Shown: piece after piece, positions 18,006 through 27,092 of the stretch
Position numbering within the stretch: the first letter of the stretch is position 1
How the letters are laid out: each line of letters opens with the position of its first letter
Origin: Chryseobacterium indologenes
GTDB taxonomy: Bacteria; Bacteroidota; Bacteroidia; Flavobacteriales; Weeksellaceae
Length of the DNA: 64,000 nt
Direction of reading: 5' to 3'
NCBI RefSeq assembly: GCF_002025665.1
Contig: NZ_CP018786.1
Coordinates: 1,488,001 to 1,552,000, forward strand
Notes under the pieces: generated by a model
The model's input: the letters and a program-made list of their open reading frames with translations, nothing else
What the model was told of the DNA's origin: nothing
Database searches by the model: none
Position numbers and translations under genes: made by a program

Positions 18006-18200
18006 ACGTCAATGCCTTCGCTTGTGAATTTATCGGGATAAAGTGTAGTTTAAAAATTGACTTTGCGCAGCAAAAATTGGCCATTGCCTACTCACCTTAA
18101 TAATAGTAAAGATGTCAATCCGCTTCGCTTGTGAATTTTGAGTAGCATAAGTTTAAAAATTGACTTTGTGAAGCAAAAATTGACTATTGACCATTCACTC
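18006..18200. repeat. Two imperfect tandem copies of a 90-base intergenic repeat
   Basis: Copy 1 (about 18006-18095) and copy 2 (about 18111-18200) share the order GTCAAT, CTTCGCTTGTGAATTT, GTTTAAAAATTGACTTTG, AGCAAAAATTG, CCATT and ACTCA-like words, with small differences. They fill most of the 333-base gap between grpE and mntH (17910-18242). No reading frame is evident. The repetition and position suggest a dispersed spacer repeat rather than a gene; whether it recurs elsewhere in the genome cannot be seen here. Confidence 0.65.
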
Positions 18201-18223
18201 AAGAATGTCCAATAGTCAATTTT
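18176..18223 (-). terminator. 14-bp perfect inverted repeat after mntH (likely terminator)
   Basis: AAAATTGACTATTG (18176-18189) pairs perfectly with CAATAGTCAATTTT (18210-18223) around a 20-base loop. On the minus strand it begins 20 bases after the mntH stop and ends in a T-run. The left arm is part of repeat copy 2. Confidence 0.6.
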
Positions 18224-18242
18224 AAAACTATAGTTGTATTTT

Positions 18243-19577
18243 TTATTCTCCTGTAAACGTCTGGTACAATAGGTACAGATTTAAAACAATGATGATGATG
18301 GAAATAATCCATACACAGATTTTAAGGAAAGGCTTATTGGCAAATTCACCCATTTTGGCTTTATCATTGGTAAACATTACCAATGGAACAACAGCGAAAC
18401 TCAACTGCATGGATAGAATTACCTGGCTTAAAACCAATAATTCGGTGGTTCCCTGTTCTCCGTAAAGAATGGCAACAATAAGTGCCGGAATTACAGCAAT
18501 AAGTCTGGTGATCAACCTTCTCAGCCATGGTTTTAATCTGATGTTCAGGAAACCTTCCATTACGATCTGTCCGGCAAGAGTTCCTGTTAATGTTGAGTTT
18601 TGCCCGGATGCTAATAAAGCAATGGCAAACGCAATGCTTGCCATAGAAGCTCCCAGAATAGGCGTTAACATTTTATAGGCATCATGAATATCCGCCACAT
18701 GTTCGTTACCTGTAGTATGGAATGTAGCAGCTGCCAGAATAAGGATTGCCGCATTGATGAAAAATGCCAGCATTAATGAAACTGTACTGTCTATAGTAGC
18801 AAACTTTATGGCTTCTTTTTTTCCTTCGGTATCACGGGTATAATCTCTGGTCTGTACAATACTGCTGTGCAGATACAGATTGTGTGGCATTACGGTGGCT
18901 CCTAAAATTCCGATTGCAATATAGAGCATGGCTGGATTCTGAATGATTTCTTTTTGTGGAACCAAACCTCCCAGAATCTCATTAAAAGCAGGTTGCGAAA
19001 TGATAATTTCATACACGAAACACGCCAGAATTATGAAGATAAGCCCTCCTACAATACTCTCAATCCATCGGAAACCTTTAGACTGAAGTAAAAGAATGAT
19101 TAAAACATCCACTGTTGTAATGACAATTCCCCAGGTTAGCGGGATATGGAATAGCAGGTTCAGTGCAATGGCTGAACCAATAACCTCAGCAAGATCACAG
19201 GCGGCAATAGCTATTTCACAGAATACCCAGAGAATAAAATTAGTGGTAGGACTGAAGTGGTCTCTACAAGCCTGAGCAAGATCTCTTTCTGCAACAACTC
19301 CCAGTTTTACGGACAAGTGCTGTAAAACCATTGCAAAAATATTGGAAATAAGGATAACCGAAAGGAGTGTATACCCAAATTGAGCTCCCCCGGCAATATC
19401 TGTAGCCCAGTTTCCGGGATCCATATAGCCTACTGCAATCATCAGTCCTGGTCCTGCAAATGCAAGATATTTTCTCCAAAAAGTTGCATTTTTAGGGACT
19501 TTGATTGATGAATAAACCTCTGATAAAGAATGGTTGGTTTTATCTTTTCGCCAGGCGCTTTTTATATTGAAATTCAT
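18243..19577 (-). CDS. mntH: NRAMP-family divalent metal (Mn2+/Fe2+) transporter
   Basis: A 444-residue proton-coupled importer of Mn2+ and related metals in the inner membrane. Metal-site motifs are intact: MDPGNWATDIAGG in the first helix, with Asp, Asn and Pro of DPGN, and MPHNLYLHSSIV in helix six. About eleven membrane segments are visible and the length is normal. A palindrome sits 4 bases upstream of the start and overlaps a -7 box, suggesting control by a metal-sensing repressor. A terminator-like inverted repeat follows. Confidence 0.95.
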   Translation of the reverse strand: MNFNIKSAWRKDKTNHSLSEVYSSIKVPKNATFWRKYLAFAGPGLMIAVGYMDPGNWATDIAGGAQFGYTLLSVILISNIFAMVLQHLSVKLGVVAERDLAQACRDHFSPTTNFILWVFCEIAIAACDLAEVIGSAIALNLLFHIPLTWGIVITTVDVLIILLLQSKGFRWIESIVGGLIFIILACFVYEIIISQPAFNEILGGLVPQKEIIQNPAMLYIAIGILGATVMPHNLYLHSSIVQTRDYTRDTEGKKEAIKFATIDSTVSLMLAFFINAAILILAAATFHTTGNEHVADIHDAYKMLTPILGASMASIAFAIALLASGQNSTLTGTLAGQIVMEGFLNIRLKPWLRRLITRLIAVIPALIVAILYGEQGTTELLVLSQVILSMQLSFAVVPLVMFTNDKAKMGEFANKPFLKICVWIISIIIIVLNLYLLYQTFTGE

Positions 19578-19580
19578 AAA

Positions 19581-19604
19581 TGTTAGAATTGACTAACAAA
19601 TTTA
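19581..19604 (-). promoter_or_regulatory. Palindromic operator overlapping the -7 box of mntH
   Basis: TGTTAG (19581-19586), a 6-base spacer, then CTAACA (19593-19598) form a perfect 18-base inverted repeat. On the minus strand TAAATTTG (19604-19597) matches TAnnTTTG and shares two bases with the palindrome, so transcription would begin inside it. This placement fits a repressor such as an MntR/DtxR-type or Fur-type metal sensor. The regulator is not in the window. Confidence 0.45.
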
Positions 19605-19637
19605 ATTAAATAAATGTAAACAGAAAAATCATGACCT

Positions 19638-19666
19638 AAAAAAATCCCGGAAATTGCTTTCCGGGA
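19638..19666 (-). terminator. Hairpin terminator after the DUF937-OmpA gene
   Basis: A perfect 9-bp stem (TCCCGGAAA / TTTCCGGGA) with loop TTGC; on the minus strand it is followed by seven T. Confidence 0.85.
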
Positions 19667-19690
19667 CCTAATTTTTATTGACTCTAAAGA

Positions 19691-21028
19691 TTATTTTGCA
19701 AATCTTACAGCCATTTTTCTGTCGGCAGCTCTTTCAGCATCAGAAGCTTTTGCATCTACTTTAGCAAATTTGCTTCCATAGCCTTCAGCTTCTAAGACCT
19801 GAGCACCAACTCCTGCTTTTACTAAAGCAGCCTTGATATATTCAGCTCTGGCTTTTGATAGTTTTACATTGTTGGCTTCGTTTCCGGTTTTGTCTGTATA
19901 ACCTCCGATTTTGATTTTTGCATCAGGGAAAGCTTTAAGGATAGCCACTAAGTTATCTAATTGCCCTTGTGAACCTGCTTCAAGTTCAGTAGAACTTCCC
20001 ATTTTGAAATTTACGTGATCGAAATCGTACCACTTATCTTTCAATGCTGCATCATCAGCTGCATTTTTGTAGTTTCCGGATTTCAGGAATGTAATCATCT
20101 GATCTTCCATTCCTCCCTTGTAACCTTTTAACATCACTCCATTAAGATCAATGTCTTCATCTGTTTTAGCTGTTGCAGGAGCAGGTGTAGCTGTAGCTGT
20201 TCCTGTTGTAGCAGCCGTATCTGTAGTTGAGCTGGTTGCTGCAGAATCAGATGTTGTGGTAGTGGTTGTAGTGGTTTGTTTTTTCTCACACTGCTTCCAT
20301 AAGAAATAAGCAGCAGCGATCAATAATAAAAGCGGAAGCAACCATTTCCAGATTGATCCTCCGCCTTGATTATTATTGTTATTATTTTCAAACCTTTCTC
20401 TTACTTCTCTTGCTCCTTCTGAAACATTTTCTCTTGCTGTAGCCACACCTTCAGCGATGTTATCTTTAGCAGTAGAAGTTACCGAAGAAACTGTTTCTTT
20501 TGCCTGGCCAAACCAATTTTCAGCACCTAATCCAAAGGAAGCTAAAGAAAGACCTGCAGGCAATAAAGAAGAAATAATGCCTTTCTGATCATTCAGTAAG
20601 CTGGAAATACCTGAAGCACCCAAGTTATTGTCTGCTGCATATTTTCCTACAGTGCCTACTGTAGCCCCAGTCACCAGGTTTAACAAAGAACTTGCAGAGG
20701 TATTGCTTACTCCTGAAAAACTGGCAATAGAATTTACTAATGCACTTACTTTATCTCCAAAAATTGAAGACAACAAGTTTGAAATAATAGGATTACTGGA
20801 CGAACCACCTAATAAATTTCCTAAAATTCCACTTGAAGAGGCTTGTGTAATAGCATCCACAACGCCAGGTTTATCTGCATTATTGGCTAATCCACCTACT
20901 ACAGCAGGTAATAATCCGCCAATTGCTTTAGAAATACCGGATTCACTTTCTCCAAACTGCGATGCAGCCTGTGAAACCAATGCGGGACCTAATTGTCCTT
21001 TAATTAAATCAATGACATTTAAAGACAT
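19691..21028 (-). CDS. DUF937-OmpA fusion envelope protein
   Basis: A 445-residue protein with three parts. Residues 1-about 160 match DUF937 (LIKGQLGPALVSQAASQFG, then AIGGLLPAVVGGLAN), a family of unknown function. A single membrane helix follows near 225-243 (WKWLLPLLLLIAAAYFLW), then a Thr/Ala-rich linker with a run of nine threonines. The C-terminal 110 residues are an OmpA-like peptidoglycan-binding domain (IKIGGYTDKTGNEANNVKLS, then SKARAEYIKAALVKAGV). With no signal peptide and one helix, DUF937 should face the cytoplasm and OmpA the periplasm, linking the inner membrane to the cell wall. That topology is inference. Confidence 0.88.
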   Translation of the reverse strand: MSLNVIDLIKGQLGPALVSQAASQFGESESGISKAIGGLLPAVVGGLANNADKPGVVDAITQASSSGILGNLLGGSSSNPIISNLLSSIFGDKVSALVNSIASFSGVSNTSASSLLNLVTGATVGTVGKYAADNNLGASGISSLLNDQKGIISSLLPAGLSLASFGLGAENWFGQAKETVSSVTSTAKDNIAEGVATARENVSEGAREVRERFENNNNNNQGGGSIWKWLLPLLLLIAAAYFLWKQCEKKQTTTTTTTTSDSAATSSTTDTAATTGTATATPAPATAKTDEDIDLNGVMLKGYKGGMEDQMITFLKSGNYKNAADDAALKDKWYDFDHVNFKMGSSTELEAGSQGQLDNLVAILKAFPDAKIKIGGYTDKTGNEANNVKLSKARAEYIKAALVKAGVGAQVLEAEGYGSKFAKVDAKASDAERAADRKMAVRFAK

Positions 21029-21146
21029 AATAATAAATTTTTTTGATTAATGTTGAGATAAATTTAAACAAAAATCCGTCCAAATGTCATTTTTTTTTGA
21101 ATATTTCTTTAAAAATTAACGATTTTTTTCTAAATCGTTAAAATTT

Positions 21147-22622
21147 TTAATAAGCTTTTGCAAATAATACACGTCTCTTAGATGGTTTTCCTGAAATCAA
21201 AGAAATTCCTTCTTCTACATCATTATCCAGAGGAATACATCGGATCGTAGCCTTCGTTTCATCCTTGATTTGTTCCTCTTCTTCAGCTGTTCCATCCCAG
21301 TGAGCATAGATGAATCCACCTTTCTCTTCAAGAACTTTTTTGAATTCTTCATAAGTATCCACTTTCGTGATATTATTTTTTCTGAATTCAAATGCTTTGT
21401 TATAAATATCCTGCTGAATCGTTTTCAATAGATCTTCAATATAAGAATCAAGTCCATCAATAGAACGAACTTCTTTGGTCAGATTGTCTCTTCTTGCAAT
21501 TTCTACAGATTTATTTTCAAGGTCTCTTGGTCCCATTGCGATTCTTACAGGAACTCCTTTCAACTCATATTCTGCAAATTTCCATCCTGGTTTGTTCTGA
21601 GTATCATTGTCAAACTTCACAGAAATACCTTTTGCTCTCAATTTAGCCTGAATATCTAAAGCCACTTCACTGATTTGTGCCAGTTGTTCTTCTCCTTTAA
21701 AGATAGGAACAATTACCACCTGAATTGGCGCAAGGGTAGGAGGCAATACTAATCCGAAATCATCAGAGTGCGTCATAATTAAAGCACCCATCAGACGGGT
21801 AGAAGTTCCCCATGATGTAGCCCAAGCATGTTCTATCTTTCCTTCCTTGTTGGTGAATTTTACATCAAATGCTTTTGCGAAATTCTGACCTAAGAAGTGA
21901 GATGTTCCAGCCTGTAAAGCTTTTCCGTCCTGCATTAATGCTTCAATACAATAAGTCTCATCAGCCCCTGCAAATCTTTCAGATGGAGTTTTTAACCCTT
22001 GAATTACAGGAATAGCCATAAAGTTTTCTGCAAAATCTGCATATACTTTATTCATTTTTTCTGCTTCTTCAATAGCTTCATCTTTTGTAGCGTGAGCGGT
22101 GTGACCTTCCTGCCATAAGAATTCTGCTGTTCTTAGGAAAAGACGGGTTCTCATTTCCCAACGAACAACATTTGCCCATTGGTTGATTAATATCGGTAGG
22201 TCTCTGTAAGACTGAATCCAGTTTTTGTAGGTATTCCAGATAATTGCTTCTGAAGTAGGGCGAACAATAAGTTCTTCTTCAAGTTTTGCGTCCGGATCCA
22301 CAATCAGTTTGGAAGGGTTGTCCGGATCGGTTTTTAACCTGTAGTGGGTAACAACAGCACATTCTTTTGCAAAACCTTCTGCATTTTTTTCCTCAGCCTC
22401 AAACAAGCTCTTGGGCACAAAAAGCGGGAAGTATGCGTTAACGTGACCTGTTTCTTTGAATTTTTTATCCATTTCATCACGCATTTTTTCCCAGATCGCA
22501 TAGCCATACGGTTTAATTACCATACATCCACGCACGCCTGAGTTTTCAGCTAAATCAGCTTTTACAACCAGCTCATTATACCATTTGCTGTAATCTTCGC
22601 TTCTTGAGGTTAATTTTGCCAT
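21147..22622 (-). CDS. proS: Proline--tRNA ligase (archaeal/eukaryote-like type)
   Basis: A 491-residue class II synthetase that charges tRNA-Pro. The start [25 protein letters not shown], the motif 2 region [26 protein letters not shown] and the C-terminal [11 protein letters not shown] match the shorter ProS type without the inserted editing domain of E. coli ProS. The C-terminal tail ends in Tyr, as is typical of that type. The start ATG gives the expected N-terminus. The gene is divergent from the Gly/Trp-rich lipoprotein gene. Confidence 0.97.
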   Translation of the reverse strand: MAKLTSRSEDYSKWYNELVVKADLAENSGVRGCMVIKPYGYAIWEKMRDEMDKKFKETGHVNAYFPLFVPKSLFEAEEKNAEGFAKECAVVTHYRLKTDPDNPSKLIVDPDAKLEEELIVRPTSEAIIWNTYKNWIQSYRDLPILINQWANVVRWEMRTRLFLRTAEFLWQEGHTAHATKDEAIEEAEKMNKVYADFAENFMAIPVIQGLKTPSERFAGADETYCIEALMQDGKALQAGTSHFLGQNFAKAFDVKFTNKEGKIEHAWATSWGTSTRLMGALIMTHSDDFGLVLPPTLAPIQVVIVPIFKGEEQLAQISEVALDIQAKLRAKGISVKFDNDTQNKPGWKFAEYELKGVPVRIAMGPRDLENKSVEIARRDNLTKEVRSIDGLDSYIEDLLKTIQQDIYNKAFEFRKNNITKVDTYEEFKKVLEEKGGFIYAHWDGTAEEEEQIKDETKATIRCIPLDNDVEEGISLISGKPSKRRVLFAKAY

Positions 22623-22766
22623 TATTTTTTAAAATTTTTTTAACTTTTGTACATTATTGTTATCTAAAAATAAAAATCTATTTTTGATAGATTTTTTTAC
22701 CAGTATTTTGGTACATTTTTGGTACAGATTGCAAATATAATTTAAATTAAAAATTTTTACGTTATC

Positions 22767-23867
22767 ATGAAAAGAAATATACATAAAAATTTGCTTGGTC
22801 TGCTAAGATCCAAAGGGATATTGGCTATATCGGGCGGATTATTACTTGTGTCTTGTGGTGCTCAGATGGGAGGGTATAGCGAGACAGATGGGGTGTATTA
22901 CGACCCCAATAAGGATACGCTACCTGAAGGAGTTATCATTAATGATAGCGGAAACAGAGTAGGAGAATACTATGATTACTATCAGGATTCTAATGTAATT
23001 CAGAATGCACAGACGAATTCCAGAGAACAGCAAAACAGATATAATGACTGGAGTGGCACCAATACAAATTGGAACTCTAATGCTACAGACTCCGACTGGG
23101 GACTTTATTCAGGGTCTCAGACTAACTACTATGACAACTCATGGGGATGGGGATCTCCTTGGGGATGGTATGGCGGTTACAGCCCGTATTGGGGCTGGGG
23201 TATGAACCGTGGCTGGGGCTGGGGTGCAAGCATGTCCTGGGGTTGGGGCGGATCATTCGGTTGGGGCTGGGGAGGCTCTTACGGATGGGGAAGTCCATAC
23301 TGGGGATACGGCTATGGCGGATATTATGATCCATTCTGGGGTGGATACTACGGAAATCCTTACTGGGGTTACGGAGGTGGTTACTGGGGTGGTGGCTACT
23401 ACAACAGGCCTGTTTACAGAAGAAGTGGTATTAGTGGAGGTGGATTCCAGAATACAGGGGTAGCCAACGCAGTTTACAGAACGAATACAAATAATTCAGG
23501 TTTCAGAAACACTAATAATAATGGTGGTTTCAGAGATACTAACTCAAACGGAGGTTTCAGAAATAGTAATGGAGGTTTCAGAGATGGTAATTCTGGAGGT
23601 TTTAGAAACGGTAATTCCGGAGGCTTCAGAAATACACAATCTAATGGTGGATTCCGTAACTCTGCGCCACAAACTAGACCTAATTACAATTATCAGCAAC
23701 CACAACCAAGATATAACAACAATAACGGAGGCTTCAGATCTAATGATTCAGGAGGTTTCAGATCTAGTGGTGGTTTCAACTCCGGTGGAGGCGGCTTCAG
23801 AGGCGGTTCTTCAGGAGGCGGTGGCGGAATGAGATCCGGCGGCGGAGGCAGAGGAGGCTTCAGATAA
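22767..23867 (+). CDS. Low-complexity lipoprotein with Gly/Trp/Tyr-rich and GGFR repeats
   Basis: A 366-residue secreted protein of unknown function. The N-terminus ends in a lipobox with Cys30 (GGLLLVSCGAQ). Residues about 115-215 are built of Gly, Trp, Tyr and Ser (GWGWGASMSWGWGGS-like). Residues about 235-366 carry a dozen GGFR / SGFR / GGFRN units and end GGGRGGFR, a run rich in Gly, Asn and Arg. The composition recalls RGG-type or adhesive, phase-separating sequences. It lies 30 bases before an OmpP1-like gene and is likely cotranscribed, which suggests an outer-membrane or surface role. Codon use resembles neighbours, so I see no sign of transfer. Confidence 0.85.
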   Translation: MKRNIHKNLLGLLRSKGILAISGGLLLVSCGAQMGGYSETDGVYYDPNKDTLPEGVIINDSGNRVGEYYDYYQDSNVIQNAQTNSREQQNRYNDWSGTNTNWNSNATDSDWGLYSGSQTNYYDNSWGWGSPWGWYGGYSPYWGWGMNRGWGWGASMSWGWGGSFGWGWGGSYGWGSPYWGYGYGGYYDPFWGGYYGNPYWGYGGGYWGGGYYNRPVYRRSGISGGGFQNTGVANAVYRTNTNNSGFRNTNNNGGFRDTNSNGGFRNSNGGFRDGNSGGFRNGNSGGFRNTQSNGGFRNSAPQTRPNYNYQQPQPRYNNNNGGFRSNDSGGFRSSGGFNSGGGGFRGGSSGGGGGMRSGGGGRGGFR

Positions 23868-23897
23868 TTTTTCAAATTAATAAACTATTAAAAAATA

Positions 23898-25307
23898 ATG
23901 TTAAAAAAATCTTTAGTATTAATGAGCATTTCTGCTGCATTTTATGCACAGGCTCAGGATGTTTCTGTAATAAGAAATACAGTAGAGGTTTATTCAAGTA
24001 CTCCTATGGTGGGATCAGCTAAGTTTAATGCGATGGCTGGAGCTAATGGTGCGCTGGGTGGTGATGCAAATTCTTTGCTTACGAACCCTGCAGGTTTGGG
24101 AGTCGCTATTTCAGGAGAGGTTTCAGGAACTTTATCTATTTTAGGAAATAAAAACAAAAGTTCTTTAGGAGGATCTACAATCGATTATAGTAAAACCAAA
24201 GGTGACCTTGGGAATGCAGGAGGAGTAATTGCTTTTCCTTTGATGACAGAAACCGGATGGAAGTTTATCAATATTGGTATTAATTTTTCTAATCAGACTC
24301 TGGACAATGTAATTCAGTCTCCAGGAAATAATAATGTTGTTTATGCTTTTGATAAAGCTGATCCTACCAAGGATGCTGCATTGGCGGGGCATATGTATGA
24401 AAGATACGGTAACTTGTCAAAGATGAGTTTTGGAGTTGGAGCCAACTATAATCATAATTTATATTTAGGAGCAGGTTTTAACTTTTTCAACACTTCATTG
24501 GATCAGTATGATACTTTGTTGTACCGAAACATTGCCAATGGTTCTACAGAAGCATTCAGTAAGCAGGATACTCCGTATTCAGAAAGATCTTCAGGTTTTT
24601 CTGCGTCATTAGGGGTAATTGGAAAGTTGAGCCCTAACTTCAGGGTAGGAGCATCTCTTGAAACTCCTACATTCTGGACAATAGACAGAAATTATTATTT
24701 CTATAATGATCCTGTTTATGGAGACGATATGGGAGCTGAAAACAGAAAATTTACTTCACCTCTTAAAGCAACGGTGAGTGCTGCGTTTGTAGCAAGTAAA
24801 AACTTCTCTTTGAATGTAGACTATACGCTTGGACTTACAAAACCTGATTATAAAGTATATGGAGGAGCAGAAAGAGAGTTGAATGATTTCTTTAAAGATA
24901 ATTACAAGAATCTTTCAGAAGTAAGAGTAGGGGCTGAGTACAGAGTACAGCAGTTCAGATTGAGAGGAGGATATTCTTACCAGTCAAGTCCTTTTGATGC
25001 ACTTACAATCAGTAGATTTAATGATGCAGGTACTGTGGGAGATGAGTCTTACGACAATCTTATGCTAAGTGATAGAAATACACTTTCTTTCGGTATTGGA
25101 TATGATTTCAAATCATTCTATATCGATGCATCTTATCAAAATATCTCTTCCAAATATGTAAATCCTTTTATGAGAGGATATATGGGAGATAATTTTGATT
25201 CATCATATTATTCTTCAAGTAAAATTATTGAAAGTCAGGATTATGCTGTAAGTAATGTGAAAAACAACAGAAATAATTTCTTCCTTACTTTAGGATGGAA
25301 ATTCTAG
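23898..25307 (+). CDS. OmpP1/FadL-family outer-membrane transport protein
   Basis: A 469-residue beta-barrel with a signal peptide ending near residue 19 (AAFYAQAQ). The N-terminal region MVGSAKFNAMAGANGALGGD, then LLTNPAGLGVA, is characteristic of the FadL-like outer-membrane family in Bacteroidota, which carries hydrophobic molecules. Alternating beta-strand patterns run through to the C-terminal phenylalanine (FFLTLGWKF). The substrate is not known. It is the second gene after the GGFR-repeat lipoprotein and is followed by a strong terminator. Confidence 0.88.
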   Translation: MLKKSLVLMSISAAFYAQAQDVSVIRNTVEVYSSTPMVGSAKFNAMAGANGALGGDANSLLTNPAGLGVAISGEVSGTLSILGNKNKSSLGGSTIDYSKTKGDLGNAGGVIAFPLMTETGWKFINIGINFSNQTLDNVIQSPGNNNVVYAFDKADPTKDAALAGHMYERYGNLSKMSFGVGANYNHNLYLGAGFNFFNTSLDQYDTLLYRNIANGSTEAFSKQDTPYSERSSGFSASLGVIGKLSPNFRVGASLETPTFWTIDRNYYFYNDPVYGDDMGAENRKFTSPLKATVSAAFVASKNFSLNVDYTLGLTKPDYKVYGGAERELNDFFKDNYKNLSEVRVGAEYRVQQFRLRGGYSYQSSPFDALTISRFNDAGTVGDESYDNLMLSDRNTLSFGIGYDFKSFYIDASYQNISSKYVNPFMRGYMGDNFDSSYYSSSKIIESQDYAVSNVKNNRNNFFLTLGWKF

Positions 25308-25336
25308 TCTGATGCTTTAAAAATATCAAAATATAC

Positions 25337-25376
25337 AAAGAGGCTACCCGAAAAGTTTGGGCAGCCTCTTTTTTTG
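25337..25376. terminator. Bidirectional hairpin terminator between the OmpP1-like gene and susD
   Basis: AAAGAGGCT-A-CCC pairs with GGG-C-AGCCTCTTT (one mismatch) and is followed by TTTT. It lies between convergent genes. Confidence 0.85.
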
Positions 25377-25428
25377 TTGATTTTTGTCTCATACTAATAT
25401 ACAATAGAAGTATATGTATATTCATTTT

Positions 25429-27081
25429 TTAATCCGGATTCTGCACCAGATTTGGCTGGATCTGGATTTGCTGTTCTGGAATATATTCTACCACTCTGTT
25501 ATGGGTGTAAGGTACAGTATAAAATACATTACTTCCACTTAAATGGGTGCCGGGATATTGTCTGTCGAGATCCCGTTTGTTTCTGAATACATCGTATTTT
25601 CTATGTCCTTCAAAAGCCATTTCCAATCTTCTTTCCAGTAAAACAAGGTCAAGAGCAGTTTGTCCTGCAGGAACTGAATTATATACAGGTATTCCAGCTC
25701 TTGTTCTGATGGTGTTTACGTCTGCGAGTGCTGAAGCAGTATTTCCTTTTTTTGCAGAGGCTTCGGCTCTGTTCATGTATATTTCTGCCAGTCTTATAAC
25801 AACCGGAGACCACAATTGCGGAATCCCTTCCTGTAATGAACATTTTAAAACATAAAATTTAGGATATCCGTTTCTTTTATCCATATCATTATCCAGGTAA
25901 ACATAAGTTTTTCCACCGGTTGCATTTACAAAATAATAATTTGTTTTGTTGGGTGTTACTTCAGATTGTACCTGATAATTGATATTATTCATGGTAAAAT
26001 AAGTATTTCCATTCTGCTGGAAAGTCTTTTGAAATTGATAACTGTAGGTGGTGGCACCGGATGAGTTGGTTCCTTTTTGTACCCAATATGCTACTGGAAC
26101 TAACGGACTGCTGTATTTAGGAGAAATAAATTTCAGTCTTGCATCCTGAGGATTCTGATTGATAAGATCCAGATAAGAAGAAGATGCATACATTTCACCC
26201 CAGCCCACATTCTGTATAGTGGCATACATAGAGCCTATAGTATACCAGCCATCACTATAGTCTCCATCTTTATTATATTTAAATGCAAAAATGGTTTCGG
26301 TATTCGATTCAGGAGTTTTGGTAGCATAAGCAGGTAATTCTGTTTTAGACAGAAGGGTATATTTCCCGGAATTGATGACTTTATCTGCATATTCTATCGA
26401 TTTATCATTATTTTCCATGTATAAATAGACTCTGGAAAGTAAAGCCTGTGCTGCTTCTTTGGATGCATATATGTTGTTTTTATCCAGAGTCATCAGTTTT
26501 TCTGCTTTCAGAAGATCGCTTACCACTTGATTGTATATTTCTCCCACAGTGGCTCTGGCAGGCAAATCGTTGACGTCGTCAGATAGTTTTAAAGGAACTC
26601 CGGAATTGCCGGTCCCTTGATTATATGGTCTTCCAAATACATTCACCATAGAAAAGTATACATAAGCTCTTAAGAAATAATTTTCGCCTATGAGCTGATC
26701 TGTTTCTGTGTCTTTTCCTTCGGCAACCTTTGATATTACTCTGTTACACCCAATAATAGCCTTGTATCCGGAGTTCCAGATCGTATTGGTGCGGGCATTG
26801 TTTTTAATACTTTTGTAATTATAATAATAAAAGAATGAATCGGTGGTAGTTCCGCTGATATCAATATTATCTCCACCATATTCACTGATCCTGTATAGGT
26901 TGTTGTAAAAGCCACCGCCATCAGCATCGCCTTTAAGCAATGCATAATTTCCTAGTGTTATGGTTTTCAGTCCTGTAGCATCCGACAGGATAACATCAGA
27001 CTCTTTTGAATCATATGGTGAACGGTCTATATTACATGCCGTTAATGATACTATAAGAATGGGAATAAGTATTTTTTTCAT
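25429..27081 (-). CDS. SusD/RagB-family nutrient-binding outer-membrane lipoprotein
   Basis: A 550-residue surface lipoprotein that caps a SusC channel and binds the nutrient. The lipobox is LIVSLTACN with Cys16. The SusD pattern is visible: an N-terminal domain with WNSGYKAIIGCNRVI, TPR-like helices (LIGENYFLRAYVYFSMVNVFG), and a C-terminal region VIRLAEIYMNRAEASAKKGN followed by LDLVLLERRLEMAFEGHRKYDVFR. The susC gene lies 11 bases upstream on the same strand. No glycosidase or peptidase neighbours reveal the ligand. Confidence 0.96.
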   Translation of the reverse strand: MKKILIPILIVSLTACNIDRSPYDSKESDVILSDATGLKTITLGNYALLKGDADGGGFYNNLYRISEYGGDNIDISGTTTDSFFYYYNYKSIKNNARTNTIWNSGYKAIIGCNRVISKVAEGKDTETDQLIGENYFLRAYVYFSMVNVFGRPYNQGTGNSGVPLKLSDDVNDLPARATVGEIYNQVVSDLLKAEKLMTLDKNNIYASKEAAQALLSRVYLYMENNDKSIEYADKVINSGKYTLLSKTELPAYATKTPESNTETIFAFKYNKDGDYSDGWYTIGSMYATIQNVGWGEMYASSSYLDLINQNPQDARLKFISPKYSSPLVPVAYWVQKGTNSSGATTYSYQFQKTFQQNGNTYFTMNNINYQVQSEVTPNKTNYYFVNATGGKTYVYLDNDMDKRNGYPKFYVLKCSLQEGIPQLWSPVVIRLAEIYMNRAEASAKKGNTASALADVNTIRTRAGIPVYNSVPAGQTALDLVLLERRLEMAFEGHRKYDVFRNKRDLDRQYPGTHLSGSNVFYTVPYTHNRVVEYIPEQQIQIQPNLVQNPD

Positions 27082-27092
27082 AATTATTTTTT

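Noticed and set aside
18006..18200. The tandem repeats as a short CRISPR array
   Set aside because: Only two long, imperfect copies exist, without regular unique spacers or cas genes.
20628..21050. 140-codon open frame on the plus strand opposite the DUF937-OmpA gene
   Set aside because: It is the reverse shadow of a well-supported gene with a biased composition; no start signal or domain is visible.
23521..23832. Open frames in other phases inside the GGFR-repeat gene
   Set aside because: Repetitive DNA leaves all phases open; only the frame with lipobox and GGFR units has a signal peptide and fits its neighbour.
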